Below are positions 1 through 9,686 of a stretch of 64,000 nucleotides of DNA, one piece after another. The stretch's first letter is position 1; every line of letters starts with the position of its first letter. The position numbers were made by a program, and so were the translations under genes. Origin of the DNA: Ignavibacteria bacterium (GTDB lineage Bacteria > Bacteroidota > Ignavibacteria > Kapaibacteriales > UBA961); contig JADJXV010000006.1 in assembly GCA_016720145.1 (NCBI GenBank), positions 210,728 through 274,727 on the forward strand, read 5' to 3'. The notes beneath the pieces were generated by a model that was given only the letters and a program-made list of their open reading frames with translations, ran no database searches and was not told where the DNA came from.

Positions 1-297
1 AATTTCAAGAAGGGATGTTATATAGGACAGGAAGTAATAGCAAGGATTGACAGTTACAACAAAGTCAAGCAACGAATCATGGGTTTTGTGTCGAAAGATC
101 ACCTGACTGTCGGCTCTGAAATATGGGTAAATGATACACTTGTTGGTACGCTTACCAGTGTCATTATATCGCCCGATTTTGGAAATATCGCTCTTGGTTT
201 TATACGCGGAGAATTTGCCCATCCACACTCAACTGTCCAAATTCATGGTGATAATCATACACTTACCGCTGAGATCAAACCTCTCCCTTTTGAGTGA
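1..297 (+). CDS. YgfZ/GcvT-family folate-binding protein, C-terminal fragment
   Basis: The reading frame is open from the first base of the window, so this is the 3' end of a longer gene. It begins with the stretch KKGCYIGQEVIAR, which matches the K-G-C-Y-x-G-Q-E signature of the YgfZ/IBA57 branch of the GcvT fold, where the Cys is the conserved functional residue. The rest is the small C-terminal beta-barrel. YgfZ proteins bind tetrahydrofolate and support Fe-S enzymes such as MiaB-type radical-SAM tRNA modification; that role is family knowledge. About 98 residues are visible, and the N-terminal folate-binding part is outside the window. An internal ATG at 79 is not the start, because it lies after the signature. 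Confidence 0.85.
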   Translation, partial: NFKKGCYIGQEVIARIDSYNKVKQRIMGFVSKDHLTVGSEIWVNDTLVGTLTSVIISPDFGNIALGFIRGEFAHPHSTVQIHGDNHTLTAEIKPLPFE

Positions 298-352
298 GAT
301 TTATTGTTCAAATTGCTATTATTGGTAAATTTTAGTAATCTAAAAAAATCGG

Positions 353-381
353 TTGCACTAACGGAAATTCCTCTGTAATTT
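353..381 (+). promoter_or_regulatory. candidate housekeeping promoter for the barrel gene
   Basis: TTGCAC at 353-358 and TAATTT at 376-381 are separated by 17 bases, the spacing of a -35/-10 pair. They lie 44 bases before the ATG at 425, which also has a G-rich ribosome-binding stretch (GGGGG) directly upstream. Both hexamers are imperfect, so this is only a candidate. Confidence 0.3.
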
Positions 382-424
382 CGCGCCGTAATTATAATTC
401 ATTTTATTAATTTTTGGGGGTATA

Positions 425-970
425 ATGAAAATTTCAACTTTTGTTCGATGCATGTCAGTTGCTTTTATAGCTGCTTTGTGCGTACAGACTGCATCTGCAC
501 AATCTCCGGCAAATTCTTCTGGAATGTCACCGGACAGACAAATGGGAGTAGGTCTTACCGCAGGAAATTCATTGGGTGGTCATTTTGCTTATGCACTCAA
601 TCCCGGCTTCCATCTTGGAGCAGGATTTGGTATAGCACTGACTAGTGTCAGTCATAACGGTGGTGGCAGTAACTCGGGTAACATGTTGTTTTTTGCTCCA
701 TACGCCAAATTTTTATTCTCAGGAATGAAAGATATGAAGCCCTATATCTTCGGTTCATTTAATATTACAAGCGGCAAATCTGCAAATGAAGTAAATTCAT
801 CATCTTCTACTGAAACCGGACTAAATATCGGCGGCGGTGCTGAATATTTTCCATCACGTAATGTAGGAATTTATGGTCATTTAACAATTATTGGTTTAGG
901 ATTTGGAGATATTTCTACAACAAACATAGGTCTGCTCTCCACCTCAAGTTGGAATCGAATGGTTTTTTAA
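425..970 (+). CDS. outer-membrane beta-barrel protein, porin-like fold
   Basis: Encodes 181 residues with a clear Sec signal peptide (basic start, hydrophobic core, cleavage near TASAQ at residues 21-25). After it come alternating Gly/aromatic strands typical of small 8-stranded outer-membrane barrels (GVGLTAGNSLGGHFAY, LNIGGGAEYF). A GGGGG ribosome-binding stretch precedes the ATG. The last residues read SSWNRMVF; in the frame shifted by one base, the same DNA would read GIEWFFNP and end at 977. That alternative looks more like the usual aromatic C-terminal strand of such barrels, so a single-base insertion near 949-950 is possible. Ligand and function are unknown. A rho-independent terminator follows. 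Confidence 0.8.
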   Translation: MKISTFVRCMSVAFIAALCVQTASAQSPANSSGMSPDRQMGVGLTAGNSLGGHFAYALNPGFHLGAGFGIALTSVSHNGGGSNSGNMLFFAPYAKFLFSGMKDMKPYIFGSFNITSGKSANEVNSSSSTETGLNIGGGAEYFPSRNVGIYGHLTIIGLGFGDISTTNIGLLSTSSWNRMVF

Positions 971-1003
971 TCCATAATTCCAGTTCCCCTTTTAAAATTC
1001 TCA

Positions 1004-1038
1004 GTGCGAAATCTTTCGGTTTCGCACTTTTTATTTTA
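1004..1038 (+). terminator. rho-independent terminator after the barrel gene
   Basis: GTGCGAAA at 1004-1011 pairs with TTTCGCAC at 1020-1027 around an 8-base loop, followed by a T-rich tract. It closes transcription of the barrel gene and separates it from the glycosyltransferase, whose ATG is at 1060. Confidence 0.85.
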
Positions 1039-1059
1039 AGCGTACTCTCAAGTATTTCT

Positions 1060-2049
1060 ATGGACATATCTCATCCTAATCTCAATAATGCGAAACGAAT
1101 TGCAGTCGTCAGGACTGACCGTTTGGGAGATATGGTCCTCACATTACCGATGTGCTCTGCTCTCAAGCATGAATGTCCTAAAGCGACGATTATTCTTATT
1201 ACACGATCGTATGTAGCTTCGCTATTATACCGATGCTCTGTAATTGACGAAGTAGTGTATGCTGATACTATAGAAGAAGTTACGGATGCAATACGTACCG
1301 GGAATTTCGATGCAATTTTCTTTCCGAGACCTCAGTTTTCAGAGTATTTTGCAGCTTTCAGAGCGAGAATACCATTACGCGTTGGCTCGGGGTATCGTTG
1401 GTATAGTTTTTTAATCAATTGCAAACAATACGATCATCGAAAAACAGCCGATTACCATGAAGCTGAATTTAATACACGGCTGGTATCAAGAGCGCTTGGA
1501 AAGGAAGTTGCTACGCAATTAGTGGCGCCTGTTGTCAAACCAGATAGCGCAATTCGAATACACGAACTCTTTGCATTCCATAATATTAGCAACCTCACTC
1601 CAATTGTAATACACCCGGGAAGTGGAGGGTCGGCAGTTAATTGGCCGGCTGAGAATTTTGGCAAAACAGCTAAACGTCTCCATGAACTAACAAATCGACC
1701 TATTATCATCACAGGTATTGAAACTGAGACCGAAATATGCAAAATTGTATATAATAATTGTCCACAAGCTATTAATCTGTGTGGGAAATTATCGTTAGAC
1801 GACTTGATTGCATTACTTGCAAATGCTTCACTTCTCATCGCTAATTCAACGGGAGTTCTTCATGTAGCTGCTGCACTCGGCACACCGGTTCTTGGACTCT
1901 ATCCGAATTCTCCTCCTATGAGCGCAAAACGTTGGGGACCATTTACTCAAAATTCTATCGTGATTAGTCCACCAAACGGTGATGATTCAATGAGCGATAT
2001 TTCAGTCGAATCGGTAGCACTATCTGCCTTAAATCTTCTTAATTATTGA
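1060..2049 (+). CDS. glycosyltransferase family 9 (heptosyltransferase-like)
   Basis: 329 residues. The N-terminus VVRTDRLGDMVLTLP is the GT9 donor-side opening, and the C-terminal half has HPGSGGSAVNWP and NSTGVLHVAAALGTPVLGLYPN, the nucleotide-sugar binding signatures of ADP-heptose:LPS heptosyltransferases. The enzyme probably adds a heptose or similar sugar to lipopolysaccharide core on the cytoplasmic face of the inner membrane; the exact sugar cannot be read from sequence. The ATG at 1060 is chosen because the in-frame TTG at 949 lies upstream of the preceding gene's terminator. A second GT9 gene lies near 51 kb. No other LPS genes adjoin it here. Confidence 0.85.
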   Translation: MDISHPNLNNAKRIAVVRTDRLGDMVLTLPMCSALKHECPKATIILITRSYVASLLYRCSVIDEVVYADTIEEVTDAIRTGNFDAIFFPRPQFSEYFAAFRARIPLRVGSGYRWYSFLINCKQYDHRKTADYHEAEFNTRLVSRALGKEVATQLVAPVVKPDSAIRIHELFAFHNISNLTPIVIHPGSGGSAVNWPAENFGKTAKRLHELTNRPIIITGIETETEICKIVYNNCPQAINLCGKLSLDDLIALLANASLLIANSTGVLHVAAALGTPVLGLYPNSPPMSAKRWGPFTQNSIVISPPNGDDSMSDISVESVALSALNLLNY

Positions 2050-2118
2050 GAATTCATCTGATTCGTTATTCCTCATAATTGTCATCAACTTACTATTTAT
2101 CAAATTGTTAGCACAGTA

Positions 2119-2583
2119 ATGGGACTTAATTATTTAAAAGACATTGCCATTATTCTCGGCGCTATTATTGCGCTTTTTTCGTTTGCTAATGGTATTCTGG
2201 AGTATATACGACAAGGTGCGCAGAAGCGCGTCGAACAGTTCGTCACGCTCCGGCGGCGTTTAAAAGAAAATCCTGCCTTTTATGAGATTTGTTCATTACT
2301 TGTCTATGATGATGTATTACTCCGTGATGTGCCCGCGCAAGACAAGCGAGATTTTTTAGGTTTGCTCGAAGAAGTAGCCCTGCTTTCTAATTCCGGCTTA
2401 ATTCGAGAAGAAGTGGCACATTATATGTTCGGGTATTATGCAGTCAGATGTATCGAAAGCATTCACTTCTGGCATGAGATCGAACGTGAAAGTATCTACT
2501 GGAGTTTGTTTCATGACTTTGCGTTGCAGATGCAAAAAGTGGAAAAGACTTTTCGCTATAAACGCAGAAAATTGAGATTTTAG
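2119..2583 (+). CDS. membrane-anchored protein of unknown function
   Basis: 154 residues. One N-terminal transmembrane helix (about residues 8-27, IAIILGAIIALFSFANGI) is followed by a largely helical cytoplasmic domain rich in charged and aromatic residues, ending in the basic KTFRYKRRKLRF. I do not recognise a family. The helical layout and length resemble small DUF4760-like proteins, but no diagnostic motif is visible. It follows the GT9 gene by 69 bases on the same strand and may be cotranscribed. The ATG start is the only sensible one. Confidence 0.6.
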   Translation: MGLNYLKDIAIILGAIIALFSFANGILEYIRQGAQKRVEQFVTLRRRLKENPAFYEICSLLVYDDVLLRDVPAQDKRDFLGLLEEVALLSNSGLIREEVAHYMFGYYAVRCIESIHFWHEIERESIYWSLFHDFALQMQKVEKTFRYKRRKLRF

Positions 2584-2773
2584 AACTTAACTGTAACTAT
2601 ATTTTGAATATAGAACTTCTACGATATATTCAAAAATTTCAACAAATTGAATGCGAACAACTGAATATCAATCTTTGGAAAATCTACCTTCAAGAATCAT
2701 CTACGATTATCGAATTACATTGATATTTATGAATCGTTGAATTACCCTTCCACAATTTAATTACTTATAAAAC

Positions 2774-3681
2774 ATGGCATTAGAATTACACAAATCTACG
2801 ACTTCCTCTTTAGTCAACGAAGCATTTGACCGTGGGATGCCTCATATTGAAATGAGTGATTCTATATATAAGCAATACCGTGATTTTATTTATACAAAGA
2901 GTGGAATATATTTTAACGATACGAAGAAGTATTTGTTGGAAGCTCGTATATCACAACGCTTTACAAAACACAACCTCACTAATTATGAAGAATATTTCTC
3001 GTTAATACGTTCAACTTCAGGAGCTTCAGAACTACCAATTCTCTACGAATCAATCACCATAAACGAGACCTATTTTTTTCCGCAGTCCACAGCAATTTGA
3101 TGTGTTGGAACATGTGATATTGCCGGATCTGATACGATCCAAAATTGCTAAAGGTGAGACTTCACCGACAATTACAATTTGGAGTGCTGCTGCATCAAGT
3201 GGTGAAGAGGCACATACGATAGCGATTATTCTCACTGAAAAAATAAAACCGATGTTCCCAAATGTACAATTTAGAATCATCGGTACTGATATTAGTAATG
3301 CAATGCTGAATATCGCTCGCGTCGGCGCATACAAAAATTATGCTATCAAGCACGTTCCACCGGAAATACTAGCTAAGTACTTTATCCTCAAAGACAATCT
3401 GTATCATGTCGTTGATGAAATCAAGTCCATGGTTTCATTCCACAATCTAAATCTATGATTCTTCGGCAATTGCAAAAGTGACAAATGTTGATATTATTTT
3501 TTGCTGTAATGTGCTAATTTATTTTGACAGTACATCCAAGAAAAAAGTAGTACAGTCAATATATCAGACACTCAATAAAGGCGGGATGCTTTTTGTAGGT
3601 TATTCTGAATCACTGCATGGTGTATCGCAGGATTTTAAACTTGTTCACTTACATAAGGCATTGGTTTATAAGAAAGAATAG
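2774..3681 (+). pseudogene. cheR: CheR-type protein-glutamate methyltransferase, two frame breaks
   Basis: Three consecutive frames together make one CheR. The first segment (2774-3100) has the helical CheR N domain ending INETYFF. The second (to 3458) has the SAM-binding motif SAAASSGEEAHT and GTDIS. The third (to 3681) has DIIFCCNVLIYFD and GYSESLHGV. CheR uses SAM to methylate chemoreceptor glutamates. The first break is at a run of seven T (3073-3079); with six T the frame would continue as FRSPQQFDVLE, the expected CheR sequence. The second is near 3453, where removing one base joins NLN to YDSSA. Both are net +1. No other chemotaxis genes adjoin it. It is either decayed or carries assembly errors. 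Confidence 0.8.
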
Positions 3682-3684
3682 GCT

Positions 3685-4512
3685 TTAATTGTCTTCATGA
3701 TTCACCACATGAATGCTATCTCCTGTATGGAGAACCCCCGATTTTACTTTATGAGCAAAGTACGACCCGAACATCACATTCCCCTTACCATCTCGCCTAA
3801 ACGTAGATAATGTCGTCAGTGGCTCTTTACTCGATTCAGATGTTTGCTGATTAATAGTTGTGACAGTGCATCGTGAACATTTTTTTCCGAAAAGTAAAGT
3901 ATTTTCATTGATTACAATTTCACGCCAAGTATCTTCTTCAAAAGCAGATTGGACATTAGTCAGGATAATATTTGCCCGAAATCTATCACCTAAAATTGGC
4001 GTGACAAGCTGTGAATTAAGATCACTAAGTGATGCAGTAGATAGTAGTAATAGAGGATGTGAATCCGAAAAATTCACTTGATGACCTTCATTTACTAAAT
4101 GTCCGGATGATACATCACGGCGATAAGTATCAGCTCTTCGAACAAGCCGGCATTTTTTGCCTATGACTGCTCCAAAAAATTCAGATGCTGCATCACCCTC
4201 ATCCGACACATCAAGTGGTGGTGAATTAAATACGGAAGTAGTTGTAATTGTTGTTTCTTCCGACTGTAATGGAATCCCGATATTCCCCACTCCAGAATAC
4301 TCCAGTTTCAAAAATTCTTGATCTATAGACGGCAGTACACGTGCCAAAGACGGACATTCACGTTGGGTGAGGAATGTTCCTGTATCATCAAGAAGCAGCC
4401 AGCGGCGATCATTTTCGAATCCATATTCATCCAATTTCACCTCTGACAAGGAAATACTTCCACACGATTTGATCGGATAGATATGGAGCGATTGGATAGT
4501 TGGAATTGACAT
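3685..4512 (-). CDS. MOSC domain protein (MOSC_N plus MOSC)
   Basis: 275 residues. It opens with the MOSC_N barrel (IQSLHIYPIKSCGSISLSEV, then YGFENDRRWLLLD) and continues into a MOSC domain with LGDRFRANIIL and the Cys-bearing FGKKCSRCTVTTIN. MOSC proteins (YcbX, mARC, the C-terminus of Moco sulfurase) handle sulfur on molybdenum cofactor or reduce N-hydroxylated compounds; which applies is not visible. It starts 16 bases after the E1 stop on the same strand and is probably its downstream cotranscribed partner. It converges with the cheR remnant, leaving only three bases between the two stops. Confidence 0.85.
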   Translation of the reverse strand: MSIPTIQSLHIYPIKSCGSISLSEVKLDEYGFENDRRWLLLDDTGTFLTQRECPSLARVLPSIDQEFLKLEYSGVGNIGIPLQSEETTITTTSVFNSPPLDVSDEGDAASEFFGAVIGKKCRLVRRADTYRRDVSSGHLVNEGHQVNFSDSHPLLLLSTASLSDLNSQLVTPILGDRFRANIILTNVQSAFEEDTWREIVINENTLLFGKKCSRCTVTTINQQTSESSKEPLTTLSTFRRDGKGNVMFGSYFAHKVKSGVLHTGDSIHVVNHEDN

Positions 4513-4528
4513 AGAGTGAGTAGAATAT

Positions 4529-7018
4529 TTACCTGTAAAATATCGGAAATTTTGACGGATCTACTTCATGCATGATATCATAGACACACTCAAAGACATG
4601 TTCAGCCTCGGGCTTCGAAAAGTAATTGCCATCCGTACCATACGCAGGACGATGTGGTTTGGCTGATAACGTACGAGGCTGGGAATCCAAGTACTTATAG
4701 CCGCCTTGCACTTCGAGCACTTCTCGCATCATATAGGCAGATGCTCCTCCGGGAACGTCTTCATCGAGAAATACAATCCGATTCGTACGCTTTAATGATT
4801 CGACAATTGAACTATGAATATCAAACGGCAGTAACGTCTGCACATCAATTACCTCGACAGAAATTCCTGTCTTTGCAAGCAGCTCCGCGGCGTCTAGTAC
4901 AATTTTACAACTCGCTCCATAGGTTACAATCGTGATATCTGTGCCTGAACGAAGTATTTCCGGCATACCGAGTGGAACAGTATATTCACCAACATTTACA
5001 GGCAATTTTTCTTTAAGTCTGTATCCATTAAGCACTTCGACTACGAGTGCGGGTTCATCTGCTTCGAGAAGTAAATTATACATCCCCGCTGCCTGTGTCA
5101 TATTTCTCGGTACACAGACATGAATGCCTCTGACGAGATTAATAATTCCGGACATCGGGCTTCCGCTGTGCCACACACCTTCGAGTCGGTGACCGCGTGT
5201 ACGGATGATGACCGGCGCTTTTTGTCCGCCTTTTGTGCGCCATTGGACCGTCGCCAGATCGTCCGACATAATCTGGAGCGGATACAACAGATAATCTAAA
5301 TATTGGATCTCAACTATCGGACGTAATCCACGCATTGCCATGCCGATTGCTTGACCCATAATCGTCACTTCACGGATACCGGTGTCTGACACTCGGAGCT
5401 CACCATGCTTGGCTTGAAGTCCGGCAAAACCCTGATTAACATCACCAATTTTACCGACATCTTCGCCAAAAGCAATTACTCGAGGGTCTCTGGTAAGTGC
5501 TGCGTCAAAACATGCATTCATTACTTCAGAACCGTTAATAATAGGCGATTCATCATTATAGATTGCAGGTGTGTGTCGTATTTTAAGTGCAGAAGACTCA
5601 GATTCACTATGTAAAAACGAAGCGTATCGATCTGCTGCAAGTGTCTCTTGATGTAATTTCCAACCAACAAGATTCTGGACTGCCGGTATATTTTCATTGC
5701 GAGTAAGTAGTAATACACGATGAATTGCACTCATATAATCCTTGCGGAAAGGTTCGCGTATTGCACACAATTCTTGCTTAATCACTTGAATTTCCTGTTG
5801 ATTATGAGATGCTAACGCAATCGCATCCATCATTGCCGATACTTCGTGAATTTCACTAATAATCGGCTGAATATACGCCTGCCATGCTTCATCTTTCCAC
5901 GATTTGACGAGGGCTATATCTTCTGATTCTAATTTGTCAAGTTCATCAGATGTTGCAAACTTCTGAGCAATTATCCATTGACGTAAATGAGTAATTGCAT
6001 CATAATCAGACTCCCATTGCAGGCGTTCTTTCGATTTATAACGTTCATGACTGCCGGAGGTTGAGTGCCCTTGTGGTTGTGTCACTTCAATTACATGAAT
6101 CAGCTGCGGTACATGTTCTGTGCGGGCAACTTCCGTAGCTCTTTGATATGTCTCGACTAACGTAGGATAATCCCACGCTTTGACAACATGAATATCATAG
6201 CCATCCGTACTTCCCGGCTTGCGTTGGAATCCACTCAATACTTCGTTGATGCTATTCTTGGTCATCTGGAGTTCATTCGACACTGAAATACCGTATCCAT
6301 CATCCCATACTGAAATGACAGCCGGTGAACGTAGAACGCCGATTGCATTGACAGCTTCCCAAAACATTCCCTCCGCCGCACTTGCATTGCCGATTGTTCC
6401 AAATGCTACTTCATTTCCATTCTGTGAGAATTGTGTGAATTCTTTCAATTCTTCAATTGATCGATACAATCGTGAAGCATACGCAAGTCCAACTAATCGA
6501 GGCATTTGCGACGCTGTCGGCGACACATCTGCTGATGAATTATACTGCACCATGAGATCCTTCCAGCTACCATCAGAATTCAGACTCCGCGTACCAAAAT
6601 GTCCGTTCATCGAGCGTCCGGCTGAGGAGGGCTCAGCTTCGACGTCTGCATGAGCGTACATTTGTGCGAAAAATTCACGGACATTGGACATACCGAGTGC
6701 GAACATAAAAGTCTGATCCCTGTAATATCCCGAACGGAAATCTCCCTTTTTAAATGCGCGTGCCATAGCAAGCTGTGGTACTTCTTTCCCATCGCCAAAG
6801 ATTCCGAATTTTGCTTTTCCGGTAAGGACCTCTCGGCGACCAAGCAAGCTCGCCTGACGACTTTGGAAAGCAATACGGTAATCTCGCAACACTTCCTCTT
6901 TATTCCATTGTGTAGATGTAGTTAGAGATGTTGTATGTTTTTTTTGAGATGGAGTTCCATTGGTCGAAGTACGGGTAGGAGCTGACTTTTTCTGTGCTGC
7001 AGTGGAGGTTTTAGCCAT
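4529..7018 (-). CDS. fused branched-chain 2-oxoacid dehydrogenase E1 (alpha-beta)
   Basis: 829 residues, with alpha and beta E1 subunits fused in one chain. After a low-complexity Ser/Thr/Lys leader (about 1-35), the alpha part has RREVLTGKAKFG and the thiamine-diphosphate region IGNASAAEG...VWDDGYGISV. The beta part, from about residue 500, has NACFDAALTRDPRVIAFGEDVG, RVSDTGIRE and EIQYLDYLLYPLQI. It decarboxylates branched-chain 2-oxoacids (or pyruvate) and passes the acyl group to a lipoyl E2; E2 and E3 are not in the window. The Mg2+-site motif reads GNAS where the fused clade usually has GDAS. The single-gene fusion is typical of the Bacteroidota/Chlorobiota. The MOSC gene follows it. 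Confidence 0.88.
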   Translation of the reverse strand: MAKTSTAAQKKSAPTRTSTNGTPSQKKHTTSLTTSTQWNKEEVLRDYRIAFQSRQASLLGRREVLTGKAKFGIFGDGKEVPQLAMARAFKKGDFRSGYYRDQTFMFALGMSNVREFFAQMYAHADVEAEPSSAGRSMNGHFGTRSLNSDGSWKDLMVQYNSSADVSPTASQMPRLVGLAYASRLYRSIEELKEFTQFSQNGNEVAFGTIGNASAAEGMFWEAVNAIGVLRSPAVISVWDDGYGISVSNELQMTKNSINEVLSGFQRKPGSTDGYDIHVVKAWDYPTLVETYQRATEVARTEHVPQLIHVIEVTQPQGHSTSGSHERYKSKERLQWESDYDAITHLRQWIIAQKFATSDELDKLESEDIALVKSWKDEAWQAYIQPIISEIHEVSAMMDAIALASHNQQEIQVIKQELCAIREPFRKDYMSAIHRVLLLTRNENIPAVQNLVGWKLHQETLAADRYASFLHSESESSALKIRHTPAIYNDESPIINGSEVMNACFDAALTRDPRVIAFGEDVGKIGDVNQGFAGLQAKHGELRVSDTGIREVTIMGQAIGMAMRGLRPIVEIQYLDYLLYPLQIMSDDLATVQWRTKGGQKAPVIIRTRGHRLEGVWHSGSPMSGIINLVRGIHVCVPRNMTQAAGMYNLLLEADEPALVVEVLNGYRLKEKLPVNVGEYTVPLGMPEILRSGTDITIVTYGASCKIVLDAAELLAKTGISVEVIDVQTLLPFDIHSSIVESLKRTNRIVFLDEDVPGGASAYMMREVLEVQGGYKYLDSQPRTLSAKPHRPAYGTDGNYFSKPEAEHVFECVYDIMHEVDPSKFPIFYR

Positions 7019-7237
7019 AAATTTTAATCGTTGAATTGCGGAGATAATACCTTATTCGGAGTGCAAAAATACTGCCATTCGTTGGCATGACCAAAGACGC
7101 TTAAATATTTATGTTGCTTGGTTTTGGAAGGTCGATACTTACTTTGTTATTAATCAAGGGTTTTCTTGTAATTTTACGATTGATATGTTTAAAATTTTAC
7201 GAGCATTCGCTTTATTTACATGGCAAAGGAATTTAAT

Positions 7238-8272
7238 ATGTCAAATTATTATTACTTCAAGTGGATGTATCTTGTCATTACTGCTCTCTCCATTCAAAGC
7301 TGCGCCAGTATCTTGCGGTCATCATATCCTAATGAGATGTATATTGGTTCCGAGCCGGATGGAGCCAAAGTGTATATAGACGGAAAGCTGCATGGAAAAA
7401 CGCCTCTCAGAACATTTCTTCGACCACAAAAAAACTATGTCATTGAGCTATATAAGCCGGGATATTATCCTTTACGGGAAACGATCAATTCATCAATCAG
7501 TTCGGGATGGCTATTACTCGATATTCTCAGTATTGGATATATTTTACCACCTATTGTTGATTCATATACCGGTGCTTGGTATCAACCGAAAGAAAATGTT
7601 TTTTTTCGTGAATTGAGCATATCAAACGATACAACACATATAAATTTCAAGACATTATCCGCATTCAGGCAGTTTAATGGTGATTCTATTACGGTTCCGG
7701 CTCAGTCTGTTAGCACAGATTCCTCACGATTACGCCCCGAACCATTTAATGCGTTTTTTGGTGTCGGCTATAGCTTCCCCTCTCCGTTTACATCTTCAGT
7801 TCCCATTTTACCATCCTCCATTGCCATCGGTGCCGGGTATAGATATTCTCCTTCCCTTTCTTTTGGGTTATTACTCAGCACTTCCGGTTTAGGTAAAAAT
7901 ATCACTTATAGAACGTCGAATGTCGATTCATACACTAAGCAAAGAATCACTCCAAATATTACAAATATATCGGTAGATCTTCGCAAACGATTGTACAATT
8001 CTCCCTTATATGTTCTCGGTGGAGTAGGTCTTCATGTGGTCAGTAATGATGAGGTGAAATTACAATCTCCTGAACAAAACACTTTACCTGATTTTAATGA
8101 AGTCGTAGGTGGAGCATCATTTGGAATGGGATTTTCATTTAAGGGAGGTGGATTCTGGACAGAAGCGCGATATTCAATCGGTTTTAAGAAAATATATGTA
8201 GAGCCATATCAGCCATTTTCTTCAAATGTAGTGACATTGGTATTTGGCTATTACTTTGATGGGAAATATTGA
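7238..8272 (+). CDS. PEGA-domain lipoprotein with C-terminal beta-barrel-like part
   Basis: About 344 residues. A short hydrophobic stretch ends in IQSC, a plausible lipoprotein box. Directly after comes a PEGA domain (GSEPDGAKVYIDGKLHGKTP), a surface beta-sandwich common in exported proteins. The C-terminal half (about 160-344) has repeated aromatic/Gly strands (FFGVGYSF, SIAIGAGYRY, LVFGYYFDGKY) that look like an outer-membrane barrel. The start at 7238 is preferred because AAAGGA lies seven bases upstream; an ATG at 7220 is also in frame. It is divergent from the E1 gene. Function unknown; probably cell-envelope. Confidence 0.75.
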   Translation: MSNYYYFKWMYLVITALSIQSCASILRSSYPNEMYIGSEPDGAKVYIDGKLHGKTPLRTFLRPQKNYVIELYKPGYYPLRETINSSISSGWLLLDILSIGYILPPIVDSYTGAWYQPKENVFFRELSISNDTTHINFKTLSAFRQFNGDSITVPAQSVSTDSSRLRPEPFNAFFGVGYSFPSPFTSSVPILPSSIAIGAGYRYSPSLSFGLLLSTSGLGKNITYRTSNVDSYTKQRITPNITNISVDLRKRLYNSPLYVLGGVGLHVVSNDEVKLQSPEQNTLPDFNEVVGGASFGMGFSFKGGGFWTEARYSIGFKKIYVEPYQPFSSNVVTLVFGYYFDGKY

Positions 8273-8491
8273 TATTTTCATACAGAATAAATGATGTACT
8301 TCTATTATTTCCTTTGAAAGTACGTAATCATTGACATGCAATACTTAGGGACAAAACTGTAGTAGAATTGATGGTTAAAATATCAATAACCTTATTAATT
8401 TCTGAAACATAGATCCTTTCATAGAAAATTCACCACGCTGTAGAATGTGATAGATGGAGACATAAGTCTGATTCCAAAATCAACAATGTAA

Positions 8492-9478
8492 TTACTCTTG
8501 AAATAGCATTTTTGCTCTAAGCAGATGTGAAGTATCATAGACCTTCAATAAATACACTCCACGTTCAAGACTAAATCGTACACTTTCGCCATTCTGACAA
8601 TCTACTTTATGAAGTTTTTCACCAAGAAATGAATAGATTTCAGCGGAGTAATTCCCCCTTACATTGTCAATCATCCATGTTTCGCTATCTCTTGTGATAG
8701 ATACAAGATTATTATTCTCATACTCTTGCACTGATAGAGGTATTTCAACATTGACAACGGTACCATCATGGAAAGCCGCATAAATTCCGAGAGGTTTCCC
8801 ACCGGTATTGACATTAGGTTCTGCAAATCCCGAAAAAAACACTACAATCGCTCGACCTCCAAAAACTGATAAATCCACTCCGAATGACTTCACTATTTCT
8901 CGAGTGACAGGTGCAAGAAGCAGGAACTCATACATCGTCGGTGGCATGATGATCGCAGTAGGTGTAGCCCCTCCGAATCCCATACTTGGCAAGAGAGGCG
9001 CGACATCTCGTGCTATGAGATCCGTCGTCGCTAAATCAGTACACCCGTCAGCAATTTTCACCGCTATCTCATCATTTGGTAATGGCTTCGTTGATATATT
9101 TTCAAGTATTGTCCAGTTGAGTCGGATCGATTTTCCGTCTGGATTTGGAAGGTAAATAGTCGTATCTACCACACCATGCAACAAAAATGAAGTCGCGATT
9201 CCCTCTTCAGGCAAGTAGTTCATCGATAATAACGTGTCAACACTTTCTGCCCTCGTCACAGCTATATGAAAAGCACTATCCGAGGACATCGGGAAAAATG
9301 GAGTCGCTGTACGAAATTTCATTTTCCCAAGAATTTTCTCGCCATTCACATATAAATCTATCAATCCAAGAGAGGTATCTGCAGAATTGTGGATTATCTG
9401 GATGATACCGGGTTCTCGCGCATTGAGCTCGTACAACGAGAAGATTGCAATAATTATAACTATTATATTTTTTAGCAT
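8492..9478 (-). CDS. DUF4397 protein with T9SS sorting domain
   Basis: 328 residues. A signal peptide (residues 1-20, cleavage after LNA) precedes a DUF4397 domain (IIQIIHNSADTSLGLIDLYVNG). The C-terminal 80 residues (WMIDNVRGNYSAEIYSFLG ... RGVYLLKVYD ... AKMLFQE) have the layout of a type IX secretion sorting domain, so the protein is probably exported and anchored on the cell surface. The middle repeats the DUF4397 pattern more weakly (VKIADGCTDLATTDLIARD). Its ligand is unknown. It stands alone between convergent and tandem neighbours. Confidence 0.8.
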   Translation of the reverse strand: MLKNIIVIIIAIFSLYELNAREPGIIQIIHNSADTSLGLIDLYVNGEKILGKMKFRTATPFFPMSSDSAFHIAVTRAESVDTLLSMNYLPEEGIATSFLLHGVVDTTIYLPNPDGKSIRLNWTILENISTKPLPNDEIAVKIADGCTDLATTDLIARDVAPLLPSMGFGGATPTAIIMPPTMYEFLLLAPVTREIVKSFGVDLSVFGGRAIVVFFSGFAEPNVNTGGKPLGIYAAFHDGTVVNVEIPLSVQEYENNNLVSITRDSETWMIDNVRGNYSAEIYSFLGEKLHKVDCQNGESVRFSLERGVYLLKVYDTSHLLRAKMLFQE

Positions 9479-9686
9479 AGTATATTCAAATCATCATTGG
9501 AACTGTTCTCAAAATCACACTGAACTACCTACGATTCTTCGGTTGTTTCGTCTAGATGTTTTTGTAGTTTTTCGCTGATCATATAAATTCTCCAAAAATA
9601 TTCAGTTTCTCGGCGATTTCTTCCGGCGATGGCAGAAGTCCTTTCAGATGTTCGGGTAACGTACTTGTCGTAGAATACGGTGCTAC

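Noticed and set aside
949..1059. N-terminal extension of the first GT9 gene from TTG at 949
   Set aside because: It overlaps the preceding gene and runs through its terminator; GT9 similarity starts after the ATG at 1060.
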